DNA of 64,000 nt from Achatina immaculata (Eukaryota > Mollusca > Gastropoda > Stylommatophora > Achatinidae), in assembly GCA_009760885.1 (NCBI GenBank), contig CM019696.1, positions 49,468,574-49,532,573 on the forward strand, written 5' to 3'. A program made the position numbers and the translations under genes. Each line of letters begins with the position of its first letter. Positions within the stretch are counted from its first letter, which is position 1. Below are positions 52,462-62,689 of this stretch, piece after piece. The notes under the pieces were generated by a model. The model was not told where the DNA came from and made no database searches. It saw nothing but the letters and a program-made list of their open reading frames with translations.

Positions 52462-54640
52462 ATCTAACATCCTTCCCGTGCCGCTAAACATCACATATGG
52501 CTCGCATAGTTGTTTGCCAAGTTTTCCTGTTTTTGGCAAATTTTTCAACTTCATCAAGGGATGTTATGCCCACTAAACTGGCTTCTCTTAACAATGAACT
52601 CTTTAGAGTTTCACGTGGTCAACCTCTTTTTCTTTGGCCTGTTGTGGTCCACTTCATAGCTTGTTTTGATATTCTCTGATTGTTTCTTCTCATCACATGG
52701 CCTACATATGTCCATCTTCTTTTTCTGATCACCCATGAGACAGGTTGTTGTTTGCTCATCTGTCTTATCTCTGTGTTGTTCTTAAATTCATTCCACTTTA
52801 TACCAAGTATTTTCCATAGGCATTTGTTTTCAAAAGAGTCTAATTTATTGTCTGTTTCTTTAGTTGATTTCCAGCTTTCGCATGCATAAATGAGGGTGGA
52901 TATTACATTTGAATTGAATAATCTTAACTTGGTTTTTGTGCTTATAACTTTTGAATTCCATATGTTCTCAAGATTTTTGAAGGTCAGTGCTGCTTTGCAA
53001 TTCTAATTCTAACTCCCTTCCTGGTATCACCATCCTGGTCTACATAATTGCCGAGGTGTGCAAATTGGTTTACCTCATCAACAACTGTTCCCTCCAAGTT
53101 TATTTTTCCTTCTTGATTAATGAGAAATTTCATTATTTTTGTTTTGTCTTTGTTAATTTCAAGACCTATTTTGCTAGCCAAAGAAGACGGAATCTGTTTT
53201 TTCCTGCATTGATTTCACATTGTCACTGATAAGAGTTATGTCATCTGCAAAATCAAGATCTTCTACTTGGGTCCCATGTACCCAATCAATGCCAGTTTTA
53301 TCTGTACAGCATCTTTTCATTATAAAGTCTATGGCAATTCCAAAAACTAAGGGAGATAATATACATCCTTGTTTCATGCCTGTTTCAATCTGAAACCATT
53401 TGCTCATTCCTTCAGGATTAATGGTGTTTGCTTTTCAATATGTTCTTCAAGTATTATTCTCAGAGTAAAGATCTGGTCGAGACAGCTTCTTCCTTTACAA
53501 AATCCTGCCTGTTCTTCTCTCATTACTGTATCCACTACATCCTTAATTCTGTTCAGAATCACTTTACAAAATACCTTTGACAAAACTGATAGTAAGGTTA
53601 CACCCCTCCTGTTACTGCAGTCACTGAGGTTGCCTTTTTGGGGAATTTTATTCCTTGTTTCCATTTAGAAGGGATCTTTTCTTCTTTCCAAATTTTATTA
53701 AACATTCTTTGTAGTTGGCTCATGTTGTCATTGTTAATAGCTTTTAACATTTTGACTGTTATTTCATCTTCACCTGCAGCTTTATTTTTAACCATTAGAT
53801 TCACTGCTGTTTCAATTTCATTCAGTGTAACTTCATCTAAGTTGATATGTAGTTGTGGGACTGGTAAATTGGTTTCAAGATTTATTAATTCATTTCGGTG
53901 TGGTCGATTAGATATTTCTTGGAAGTGTTCGGACCAATTTGCTTTTGGTCTTTACTTGATGTTTATAGGTTGCCTGCTTTGCTAAAGACTGGTCTTTCTC
54001 TGGAGATAATAGTATGTTAGATTCTTTTGTCCCTTCTAGCTGAACTTTTTACTTTATTGTCTAGTTCTTTGTATGTTGCTTTTGCCAAAACTTTTCCATG
54101 ATCTGTCTTTATATTCAACATGGCTAATTTGGCTGCTCATCTTTCATTTATGTATTTGCAGGTGTTATCTGATATCCATGCTTTTTTACTTGTTGATTGC
54201 AGTCTAGCATTTGCTTTTACTGTCGTGATTATGGCTGTGCTGTATGAATTCCATAATTCATCTATCTCGTTTACCTTGCTGAGTGTTGCGAAATGTTTGG
54301 TAAGTTCCAGATTGAAATTACTGTTGGTATTTTCTTCTTGTAGGCTATGATTGTTTATCTTTCTGAGTACTGCTTTCTTGTGTTGGCTTTTCAGTTTAAG
54401 TCTTATCTTCCCTATACATAGGTTGTGATCACTGTTTACATCTGCACCCCTATTTGCTCTTACATCTATCAGAGATGTTATGAACTGTTTATTAATATAA
54501 AAATGAGCTATCTGGTTTCTAGTTCTATCATCTGGAGATATCCATGTTGTTATATATATTTTTCTGTGTGGAAATATTGTTCCTCCAATGACAATGCCCT
54601 CTGTTAGACATATTTCAATTAATCCTTTTCCATTTTAATA
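52462..54640 (-). mobile_element. RTE-A copy spanning endonuclease to 3' end (right arm)
   Basis: A minus-strand A element. 3' end at 52462 (CGGCACGGGAAGGATGTTAG-like), C-terminal domain 52470-53180, RT pieces 53174-53804, linker and endonuclease end 53990-54600. It has two internal deletions: one between motif A and motif B (near 53415, where MSKWFQIETG meets PLILKE), and one in the linker near 54010-54030. Its 5' part matches 14850-16008 of the left arm. Confidence 0.85.
53174..53804 (-). pseudogene. RTE-A RT fragments
   Basis: Frames: 53804-53598 with NLMVKNKAAGEDEITVKMLK; 53664-53404 with QKGNLSDCSNRRGVTLLSVL and EEQAGFCKGRSCLDQIFTLR; 53407-53174 with ETGMKQGCILSPLVFGIAID and motif C LDFADDITLI. 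The deletion near 53415 removes motif A (FxDFKKAFD), so it is inactive. Confidence 0.82.
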
Positions 54641-54866
54641 ACTTTAATTATTTTAATAACAATTTTAATAACCCACAAAAAATGATAAAACAAAGAGACA
54701 ATACAAAGGTTTGGCACACCAAGGGGATACAGGAAAAGAGGAATAGATTCTCCAACTTAAACAGGAAACTCTGAAGGTCAAGGAAAGAAATGATCTGGAG
54801 AAGATCTAAAGATAATTACTGGGGGAAAAAAAAGAAGCCTTGATAGGACAGGTCTGAACGAAACAA
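54641..54866. other. RTE-A 5' flank; outer end of right arm
   Basis: 54641-54800 is the inverted counterpart of 14835-15000 and marks the outer limit of the detectable inverted duplication. Beyond that lies unassigned sequence up to the triplicated unit. Confidence 0.6.
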
Positions 54867-55034
54867 ATTTGTTAGCGTCTTGTGCCCACTTGGTAATAGC
54901 ATGTTAGATTCTTTTGTCCCTTCTAGCTGAACAAATTTGTTAGCGTCTTGTGCCCACTTGGTAATAGCATGTTAGATTCTTTTGTCCCTTCTAGCTGAAC
55001 AAATTTGTTAGCGTCTTGTGCCCACTTGGGCCTG
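54867..55034. repeat. 68-bp tandem triplication containing an RTE-A segment
   Basis: The unit CAAATTTGTTAGCGTCTTGT, GCCCACTTGG, TAATAGCATGTTAGATTC, TTTTGTCCCTTCTAGCTGAA occurs two and a half times. The second half (ATGTTAGATTCTTTTGTCCC, TTCTAGCTGAAC) is also found in RTE-A at 54012-54044, so a piece of the nearby element became part of the repeat unit. Confidence 0.85.
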
Positions 55035-55086
55035 AGGAAGACGATGAGACAAGATTCACAAAATAAGTACATACTTCTCCTCCTGA

Positions 55087-55290
55087 TATCAGCTTATTTA
55101 TTACAACATTTGCAAAATCACAGATCAGAGAGATCAATTGGATTAGAACACTTAAAAACATGTCATGAAACTTTTATGTATCAAAGTGATGATAGTTCTA
55201 GTAACAAATGCTGTATCCTGTGAGAAATAGGTTTAAATTTTTCTCATTTGTAAACTGCAAGAAAATGTAGATTATTGTCAACAGACTCAT
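55087..55290 (-). other. Probable 3' UTR of the host gene
   Basis: Lies directly after the stop codon at 55291-55293 on the minus strand. AATAAA (complement at about 55091-55096) could serve as the polyadenylation signal. Assigned by position only. Confidence 0.4.
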
Positions 55291-55440
55291 CTACTCCACA
55301 ACAACCATGGCTCGTATCACCAGCGGAATCTGTTCCGTGACGTCAGCTTTCAAGATTATGGCGACCGTTTCCTCCACAACGCTGCTGGGCTGCACAGAAG
55401 AAAACAAAGACATTTCTGTCACGGACAATGTGATCTTCTT
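55291..55440 (-). CDS. Host gene, terminal exon (ASH/Hydin-like protein C-terminus)
   Basis: The minus strand has acceptor GGCTTTCAG, then 49 codons beginning KKITLSVTEMSLFSS, passing VVEETVAIILKADVTEQIPL and ending VIRAMVVVE with TAG at 55291. Alternating hydrophobic beta-strand-like residues (AIILKADV, PLVIRAMVVV) suit the last strands of an immunoglobulin-like ASH/MSP domain. There is no similarity to the surrounding transposons. It follows 57242-57307 in phase 0. The identity within the ASH/Hydin/CFAP group is not determined; an extra exon between the two cannot be excluded. Confidence 0.6.
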   Translation of the reverse strand, partial: KKITLSVTEMSLFSSVQPSSVVEETVAIILKADVTEQIPLVIRAMVVVE

Positions 55441-55831
55441 CTGAAAGCCATTTGACTGATCAGTTTGTTCATCTGTTCAGTGATGATGATGATAGCAATG
55501 ATGGATGATGATGATAGCAATGATGGATGACGATGACAGCTATGACAGGTGCTGATAATGGATGAGCAGCATGGCTTTACTTGTTCTCTATGGCATATAT
55601 AAGATGAAGGGATGACACCCTTCCAGCAAATCAGACTTCTCAGAAGCCATATACAGAAACCATGTCAATGCGTATATCTTTCATCAGGCTGTTGTGGCAC
55701 AGCCAGTTTGCTTTGCACGGACCATTTTAAAGAAGTGAGATAAACACTCAGCCAGCCAGTTCTTGTGTTTGAGTGGACATGTCTGCTCTATCATAAAAAG
55801 ATAATAATAATAAAAAAGTATTTCTTGAACA

Positions 55832-56550
55832 CATGCAAACAACATAGGACTAAAGATCAATGTAGGAAAGACAAAGTTAATGAAGCAAAATGTGAACAAT
55901 AGAAATGTACTCAGAGCAGATAGCAAGTTAGTGGAGGAGGTCAATGAATTTGTATACCTTGGCAGTAGAATAGTAGAAAATGGAGACAGCACAGAGGATA
56001 TCAACAGCAGAATTACTAGAGCAAACCAGGCTTTTGCAGTGCTGCAGATTATATGGAAATCTAAAAAACTAAGCATAAATATGAAAATCAGGATATTTAA
56101 GAGTAATGTTCTAAGTGTATTACTCTATGAAAGTGAGTGCTGGAAAATCACCAAAACCATAGAAAACAAGTTGAATTCTTTCCAGGCTAAATGTTTAAGA
56201 AGACTTATAAAAATTTTTGGCCAAACACCATAAGAAATAAGATCTTGTTGGCAGAAATGCAGATGAAGCCACTGACAACAATTATTGAGGAAAGACGCTG
56301 GCAATGGTTGGGACATGTGCTCTGAATGACTGACAACTCACAACCAAAAATAGCACTAAGATGGACACCACAGGGGAACAGAAGTAAGGGTAGACCAAAA
56401 GAGACATGGAGAAGAACAACAGAAAGGATACTGAGCAATAGAGGGCTCACCTGGGCAAGAGCAGAAAAAAAAGGCGAAGGACAGGCATTTGTGGAAAACC
56501 CTTGCGGAAGCCCCATGTGCCCTGGGCACTTAAGGTTCAGAGAGAGAGAG
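55832..56550 (+). mobile_element. RTE-C 3' end inserted near host gene, TSD ATTTCTTGAACA
   Basis: A 719-bp, 5'-truncated plus-strand insertion flanked by ATTTCTTGAACA (55820-55831, 56551-56562), with a short (GA)n tail. It lies in the intron between the last two host exons, antisense to the gene. The frame from 55880 has DSKLVEEVNEFVYLGSRIVE, YESECWKITKTI, CLRRLIKIFGQTP, then a frameshift near 56215 and a TGA near 56325 before the GRPKETWRRTT block. Confidence 0.93.
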
Positions 56551-56731
56551 AGATTTCTTGAACATACTTTTTTATAGCCTTCACTAAATTCATAAGAAAT
56601 ATGGCAGACCAAACAGACACTTAAAAGAATTGTAAGCATTTGATAGCTGAGCTACCATGATAGAACTTAAAGAGGTATATCTAAAAAACAGAATTTCTCC
56701 AAAGAATGCCTGTCATACCTTGGTTGTAGGG

Positions 56732-57065
56732 GTGAAGATGCTGTCTGCTTTGTCACTCACAGCTGATATGCTAGCATCAGGGTTGGTGAAACCACAGCTG
56801 ATCAAGACCCTATCGCACCTCTATGTTGGTACCCCCAGAAACAGGCCTAGCTTGGCTAGTGGGGCAGGGACTGACATAGTCCCCACGGTGGTGTAGTCTG
56901 CTAAATAAGTACAGCACAGCCCCTGTTTGTTAGCTCCATTCAGAGATGAAAAAATTGGCTGCCATAACCCGCTCCCAAGCTGACACAATGCTGTGCCTCA
57001 ACATCTTACAGCATCAGCTGCAAAGAACATCAGTTCTCAGTTCCAGAGAGAATGAAGAAGTAGAT
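56732..57065 (+). repeat. SINE-like repeat, copy 1
   Basis: Contains GCATCAGGGTTGGTGAAACC, ACAGCTGATCAAGACCCT, TCGCACCTCTATGTTGG and GTGGGGCAGGGA, and ends near CAGCATCAGCTGCAAAGAA. Related copies are at 57605-57778 and 58150-58398, all in the same direction. No tRNA promoter boxes could be identified. Confidence 0.65.
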
Positions 57066-57241
57066 GATGTTTTGGTTGGTGAAATATTTATTTCATGACA
57101 GATTTTCATTTAAAGTTTTCAAAGAAATTAATTCATTTAAAAACTAATGTCATAGTTTTCTTTTTCTTTTTCTTCAGTTACAAAAGTAGCAAACAGTGAG
57201 TATATATAAAATAGATGAATTCAGAAGTGAACATTACTTAC

Positions 57242-57307
57242 ATCAAAGCCTGCTGGTGGTAGCCATGTGAATTCAATAGCTTTCCTTGTGTCTGCTTCAA
57301 CTGTTCC
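57242..57307 (-). CDS. Host gene, penultimate exon (ASH-like domain)
   Basis: A 66-bp minus-strand exon with acceptor TATCCTTTTCAG and donor GTAAGTAATG, both very good. The 22 codons read GTVEADTRKAIEFTWLPPAG then FD. Read after the previous exon (ending FTVHPQK) it gives the F.V.P..G.VEA.TRK.IEFTW.PP pattern typical of ASH/MSP-fold repeats in Hydin and cilia-associated proteins. Phase 0 at both ends. This is the strongest evidence for a single-copy host gene here. Confidence 0.72.
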
Positions 57308-57604
57308 CTGAAAAGGATACAGGAATAGACAGTTCATGGTGAAAAAAAACAAATAAAGTGGTGAATCTAAAGCTGTTTATTGTTTAGAGAAAAATAGTAC
57401 TATTCTTGCCATATTTAGTGGGAAACAATTTTGGCACATGGTCAGCTCCGACGGTTGGTGTCAAAATCTGAAAATGTTCAGATATGACCACTTCTATCAA
57501 TCAAAAAAGACCCCATAAATTGGGCTTTGAAAGGTGGACATGCAAGTAACAAAGCTGGAAATTAAAACTAATTAAATGAAAGGAGTATTCTTCTTTTATT
57601 GTCA

Positions 57605-57778
57605 GTGTTGAGGGTAGAGATGGTGTCCAGTCTGGAAGTCAGTGAACCACAGCTGACATCCTAGCATCATGGCTGGCCAATCTAGACCCTGTAACACCCT
57701 TTCACTGGTGCCCTCAGGAACAAGCCTAATCTGGGAAGTGGGGCAGGGATCACCAAGAAGAAGAAGAAGAAGAAGAAA
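57605..57778 (+). repeat. SINE-like repeat, copy 2, (GAA)n tail
   Basis: Shares GTGAACCACAGCTGAC, CTAGCATCA, AGACCCTGTAACACCC and GTGGGGCAGGGATCACC with copies 1 and 3. It ends in (AAG)n, 57756-57778, which looks like a retroposon tail and fixes the 3' end. Confidence 0.65.
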
Positions 57779-58149
57779 CAGCTTGTTGTAGGAAAAAATA
57801 TATTCAAAGATAGAAAAGCAAATGTTTTTTTTCCTTTCTGGCTATCTCAGAAGGTCAAGGTCACGGCCATGAATTCAGAGCAAGCACCATATATTCTGAC
57901 AACACAGAAGCAAATGTTTAGTCTCTATCTGTTGCTGATGGTGATGAGGAACTTCATAGATATGTGTTGTATCTGAGTAAGGAGATAACTCCATGATTCA
58001 CGGCTTCAAACTTGCTAACCCAAAAGCTTTCGTAAATAAAGATGACTATACTGGAGGGATGGTGCAGTTATTTGGGTTAGAGAATTACAGCTGGTCTTAT
58101 CCCACCTCCTCATGATGCAGACTAGAAACAATCCTTATTCTCTGCTAAC

Positions 58150-58398
58150 AGACTTTATGTGGGCAAAGATGCTGCCTGACCTGGCAGTTAGTGACCTGCT
58201 GTTGATATGCCAGTATCAGGGTTGGTGAACCACAGCTGACTGAGACCCTGTCGCACCTCTCTGTTGCCACACCCAGTAGCTGGCCAGTTTCTGTCTCACA
58301 GTCCTCTCAGGTAGCTCAAACTACCTACCATAATCCACAAACTATCCAATTCAGTGCATTCATGTCCAGGTTTTTGTAGCATCAGCTATAAGAAAAAA
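58150..58398 (+). repeat. SINE-like repeat, copy 3
   Basis: Begins GTGGGCAAAGATGCTGCC, then GTATCAGGGTTGGTGAACCA, CAGCTGACTGAGACCCTGTC and CTCTGTTGCC. It continues to TGTAGCATCAGCTATAAG like copy 1. Confidence 0.65.
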
Positions 58399-58448
58399 AC
58401 TAGTCCACACTTACAATAAATCCTGTAACAGGAACTCAGTACTTTAAG

Positions 58449-59759
58449 ATGGGAAAGACCTTGACAGAGACAGAGGAAATTCTAGAAAAGTGGAAAGAAT
58501 ATTGTAGAGAAATGTATGAAACAACTGACTGCAAAAGCAGAAATCAACAATGTGAATTATTATTGGAGGAGAAAGAACCCGAACCGACAATTGAAGAAGT
58601 TTTATGGGCAATAAAGAATCTGAAAAATGGTAAATCACCAGGATGTGATGAGATAGCAACTGAACTTATTAAAGCAAGAGGAAAGGAATGTGCTACAAGC
58701 TATCATGCACTATGTAAAAAGATATGATATTCAGGTATCTGGCCAAAATAATGGAAAAGAACTGTATTCATACCACTGCCAAAAAAAGGGTAACCTGAAA
58801 TTATGCACAAACTACAGAACTGTTGCCATGATTAGTTGTGCCAGTAAAATTCTGTTAAAAATCATAATGGGTAGACTTCGTAAGAAAATAGAAGAAGTCA
58901 ATACAGTCCAAGCTGGTTTCAGGCAAGGAAGAGGATCAAGAGATCATATACTCAATATAAGATTAATAATAGAGAAATGCAGAGAGTTTAATGTGAATCT
59001 ATATTTATCTTTTATAGACTATTCAAAGGCATTTGATTGTGTACAACACCAGAAACTTTGGGAAATAATGGGAAAAAATGGGATTTCCAACACATTTGAT
59101 ACAATTAACATCACTGCTGTATCTAGACCAACAAGCAGCAATAAGAATAAATGGCGAAACAACAACTTGGTTTGACATAAAACAAGGGGTCCGTCAGGGT
59201 TGCATATTATTGCCTTACTTATTTAACTTGCATGCTGAAAATATAATGAGGAATGTTAGAGAAGATGTAGACAAAGAACATTATGATGCCATAACAACTG
59301 GAGGTTATGAAATACCAGAGATTAGATATGCTGATGACACAGTATTACTGTCCACAACACAAAAAGGAATGGAAAAATTAATTATATCAGTCCATAAGAA
59401 TAGTGAAGAGCAAAACCTCTATCTTAATGCAAAGAACTAAACTGATGACAACTGACAAAACAAATAAGGCAGCTGAAATATGTATCAATCAGGACAAATT
59501 AGAAGAGATTGAGACTTTTGAATATCTTGGATCAATACTAACTAATAATGGAGATACAATGAGGGAAATTAAAAGGAGGACATCTATGGCTCTTCATAAA
59601 GTGAAACAACTAAAGAATCTGTGGAGAGGAACAGACAGAACTACAAAAATAAGATTTTTAAGGACATGCATCTTTTCCATCGCAACATATGCCTGTGAGA
59701 CCAGGACACATAACAAAACAGATGAGAAACACATAAATGCCTTTGAATGTAAATGCTAA
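58449..59759 (+). pseudogene. RTE-B reverse transcriptase, frameshifted
   Basis: Successive frames: 58449-58727 with TETEEILEKWKEYCREMYET and KNGKSPGCDEIATELIKA; 58690-59175 with KKGNLKLCTNYRTVAMISCA, QAGFRQGRGSRDHILNIR and motif A SFIDYSKAFDCV; 59078-59440 with motif B GVRQGCILLPYLFN and motif C IRYADDTVLLS; 59403-59759 with FEYLGSILTNNGDTMREIKR and YACETRTHNKTDEK. Catalytic residues are intact, but three frameshifts and stops (TGA near 58725, TAA near 59438, TAA near 59757) inactivate it. It is about 90 percent alike to 19272-20990. Confidence 0.88.
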
Positions 59760-60106
59760 AGAAGAATTCTTCAAATATCATGTACACAAAAAAAGAACAA
59801 ATATATCCATACTACAAGAACTTAATATTGAAGAAGGCTGGCTAGTAAAGAGGATTAAACAGAGAAAACTTTTGGAAAATATTTTGGACACATTAAACGT
59901 CATGATAATTTAGAGAAGACAGCCTTGGAAGGGAAAATAATGGGAAAAAGAAAGAAAGGAAGACAAGGTGAAGATAGCTGCAAGACATCGTTGATAATCT
60001 GCAAATGGATGCATCAGCAGCAGGACATCTTGCTCACAACTGAGAGGCCTATAGGTGTGCTGTTAGAGAGGCAAAGTTCTGCAAGAGACGTGCAAATGAC
60101 TGACAT
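58452..60106 (+). mobile_element. RTE-B insertion in host intron, TSD TACTTTAAGATG
   Basis: A 1655-bp plus-strand B element flanked by TACTTTAAGATG (58440-58451, 60107-60118). It is 5'-truncated, with no endonuclease. It lies antisense within the intron upstream of the 57242-57307 exon. The 3' end is TGCAAATGACTGAC, a minimal (TGAC) tail. Confidence 0.94.
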
Positions 60107-60164
60107 TACTTTAAGATGAAAAAAGTAATAGCTTCCTCATGAACTACTCCAAGAGGAACCTTCT

Positions 60165-60720
60165 TTACATCATCATCAGTCCCCTGTACTCCCAGTGGAG
60201 CATAAGGTATCAACAAAGGTTCTCCAGCCAGTCCTATCCTGAGCACGTCGGGGTACCTCAAACCTTGTCTTTCATTAGTTCTTCCTGTATTGTACATCTC
60301 CATGTGTTTCTAATGGCCTGCCATCTTTCTTTTTTTCTCGAGTTGTCCAAGTCAAAATAGTTTAAGGGTGTCTTTTTTTTCCATTCATAGTATGTGGCCC
60401 AGCCATTTCAGTCTTCATCTTTTGACCTCTTTAATAACGTTCTCAGTGCCCGTTCATTTGGTTATTTCCTTGTTTGTCATGCTTTCCTCTCAGTGCATTT
60501 TAAAAAATTTTCTTAAGGCATCTTCCTTCAAATTCTCTCAGTCTGCTTTCAGTTCTCCAATTGGCTTTCCATGTTTCATATGCATATAACAGAATGGACT
60601 GTACACTGATTTTATAGATTCTGATCTTGAGGTTTGCATGGAGAATGAGAAATTTCCAAATGTTTGCTAATTTGTTCAAAGCATGAGTTGCCTCCTCAAT
60701 TGCAACCAGAAACACAGATC
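60165..60720 (-). mobile_element. RTE-G 3' end with (GATGAT) tail
   Basis: The minus strand: IEEATHALNKLANIWKFLIL, KISVQSILLYAYETWKANWR, LREFEGRCLKKIF (60715-60500), then a decayed stretch and EMYNTGRTNERQGLRYPDVL, IGLAGEPLLIPYAPLG (60303-60165), and a short GATGATG tail. A sixth RTE-like family by sequence, 5'-truncated. Confidence 0.75.
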
Positions 60721-60784
60721 ACCTATAATCAGAAGAAAAGCATGATAAAAACCTACATGGAAGCCACAAACACCACCACATGAT

Positions 60785-61060
60785 GACTATCACATGCTAA
60801 ACAGAAAGGAACAAGTCACCACTTTCCGTCTCCAAAAAGGACACGACCGACTCCAAAGTCATATGTATTCAAAGTTTAAGGTTGGTACTACTAATCTATG
60901 TACATGTGCCCAGGTGCCCCAAACTGTGGAACATATCCTCCAAAACTGCACCAACTATGAGACACTGAAAAGTAATTACTGGCCCAGTGAAACCACCAAA
61001 GAAGACGGTTCCATACATGAATTACAAAAAAACAGTGAAATTTATCCAAGAGACAGGACC
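60785..61060 (+). pseudogene. I/Jockey-type ORF2 C-terminal fragment
   Basis: MLNRKEQVTTFRLQKGHDRL, then SKFKVGTTNLCTCAQVPQTV and EHILQNCTNYETLKSNYWPS: the C-x-C ... EHILxxC tail that follows RNase H in I-type ORF2 proteins. It is a different copy from 23545-23870, better preserved and with no stop in the motif. Confidence 0.8.
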
Positions 61061-61239
61061 GCAGATATAGACAGACAAGTGTATGAAGAAGAAGAAGCCT
61101 GTTCAGTTCTTGTGAATATTTTCTTCTTAATATTCCCGTCTGCTGAAATGAGACTTCCTAGACATCTGAAGACCTTCTTTACATGCTAAAGTGGAAATAG
61201 CAAACTTTTTTTCACGTTATTAATATAACAGAAATCTTA

Positions 61240-61345
61240 TTTATAATCAGCTACTGACATGTCAGCCTCTTTTATATGTTATTACTGATGTAGCAACTTC
61301 CTGCATACATTATTACTAAAATAACCTCCTTTTACATGTTACTGC
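61240..61345. repeat. Dispersed repeat shared with 13918-14045
   Basis: Contains AGCTACTGACATGTCAGCCT and GATGTAGCAACTTCCTGCAT, the complement of the 13.9-kb block. Degenerate related units continue to about 61430, with a 16-A run near 61350. Confidence 0.6.
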
Positions 61346-61460
61346 TAAAAAAAAAAAAAAAAGCAACCTCCTTCACAGGTTGCTAAAAACAACAAACTTT
61401 TACACATTACCATTCAAACAGAAATTTTTTCATGCTGTAAGTATACACTTATTCACAAAC

Positions 61461-61529
61461 CTTTTGAGGATGAACTGTGAAACCTTTCTGTAGCAGGGAA
61501 GTAAGTCCATCTACTGTAAACTCTCCACT
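61461..61529 (-). CDS. Host gene, exon upstream of the ASH-like exon
   Basis: A 69-bp minus-strand exon with acceptor CTTATCATTACAG and donor GTTTGTGAAT. The 23 codons read SGEFTVDGLTSLLQKGFTVH then PQK, phase 0 at both ends, so it joins in frame to 57242-57307. The joined FTVHPQK/GTVEAD region reads as one beta-sandwich repeat, which supports real splicing. Earlier exons must lie beyond 61.5 kb, probably outside the window; none was found up to 64000. Confidence 0.65.
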
Positions 61530-61631
61530 CTGTAATGATAAGTTAATACAAAGAAGTAAGAGTGCAAGTAATTTTTGCAGTAGAGACCTGTCTTCTCACA
61601 GCTTCTGTGATCATGAACCTGCTACAGGCAA

Positions 61632-61832
61632 CTTCTTGTTGACTTAGTCACATAAAATGACATCTAACACACTAAGTTAAAGTGACCAGCTTAGTAACAT
61701 AAAATGACACCTAACACACTAAGTTAAAGTGATCAACTTAGTCACATTAAATGATACCTAACACTCTAAAATAAAGTGATCAACTTAGTCACATAAAATG
61801 ACACCTAACACACTAAGGTAAAGTGACCAACC
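61632..61832. repeat. 47-bp tandem repeat, about four units
   Basis: The unit TAACACACTAAGTTAAAGTG, ATCAACTTAGTCACATAAAA, TGACACC, in an intron of the host gene. Confidence 0.9.
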
Positions 61833-62689
61833 ATCTTGCATTATACAGGACAATCCTGTATTTTAAGGCCTGGGGATCATTTTACTTTGGTTGGGATATC
61901 TAAATGCCCACTATTTTTAAAACACATGTCCCATGTTGTTCTGCATTCTCATCTTTGATCGCTGTATGTTTGGAAATACCCAACATCTTAAACGTGTATC
62001 TTAGTAGAAATGTTGCTGTTTCTGAAGAAGATTCACTCTGTAGAGAAGTACAACAAGTAGGCCTGATTGGCACATTGTAAGGAAAGCTATAAACTTAGCC
62101 TAATGATTGAAATTTTGGGTTAAAGTTTAAATCTGATTCCTTAATTTGTGTGGTGATGATGGAGATTTGGCTTCCCAACACAAAAAAGAGCAGGTAACAG
62201 ACTTACTCTGTGTGTTTCAAGCAATCAAATTGTTAAAATGGATACCTGATATTCTGTGCAAGGGGAAAAACTGGAAATTTACATAGAACTTAGTTGTGTG
62301 TGTCTGGAACCATGCCCAAGCTGAAAATGAGCATAGAAAAAGTCTTGAAGAAGATACAGTCTCCTTAGGAATGGCACACAGTTCTTAGAGGAACAAAGAT
62401 GATTCATCATCATGTGGCCTGCCCTTCACAGACTTGTGCCCTCTTTTTAACAGATAATGTTATGGTACCAATATAGCAGATAAACATAGAATCAATGTAA
62501 AAGATGCAACAGTGGCATCATATGTTCATATCTTATGTTGGATTTCACAGATGATATGATGTATGTGCTATGTTAAATTACACAAATGCACACAATGAAG
62601 ATAACACCCAGTTAACTACTCACATCTATTGTTGCAGTTCAACAAGGCCATGAGATGTTGTTCATTGATGAAAATGCGTGAAGTTACAT
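61833..62689. other. Unassigned sequence (host intron or upstream)
   Basis: No exon with an open frame and splice sites, no transposon motif and no RNA gene was recognised here. Confidence 0.45.

Noticed and set aside
62205..62260. Further host exon with a GTAAGT donor
   Set aside because: All three frames between the apparent acceptor and donor contain stop codons.
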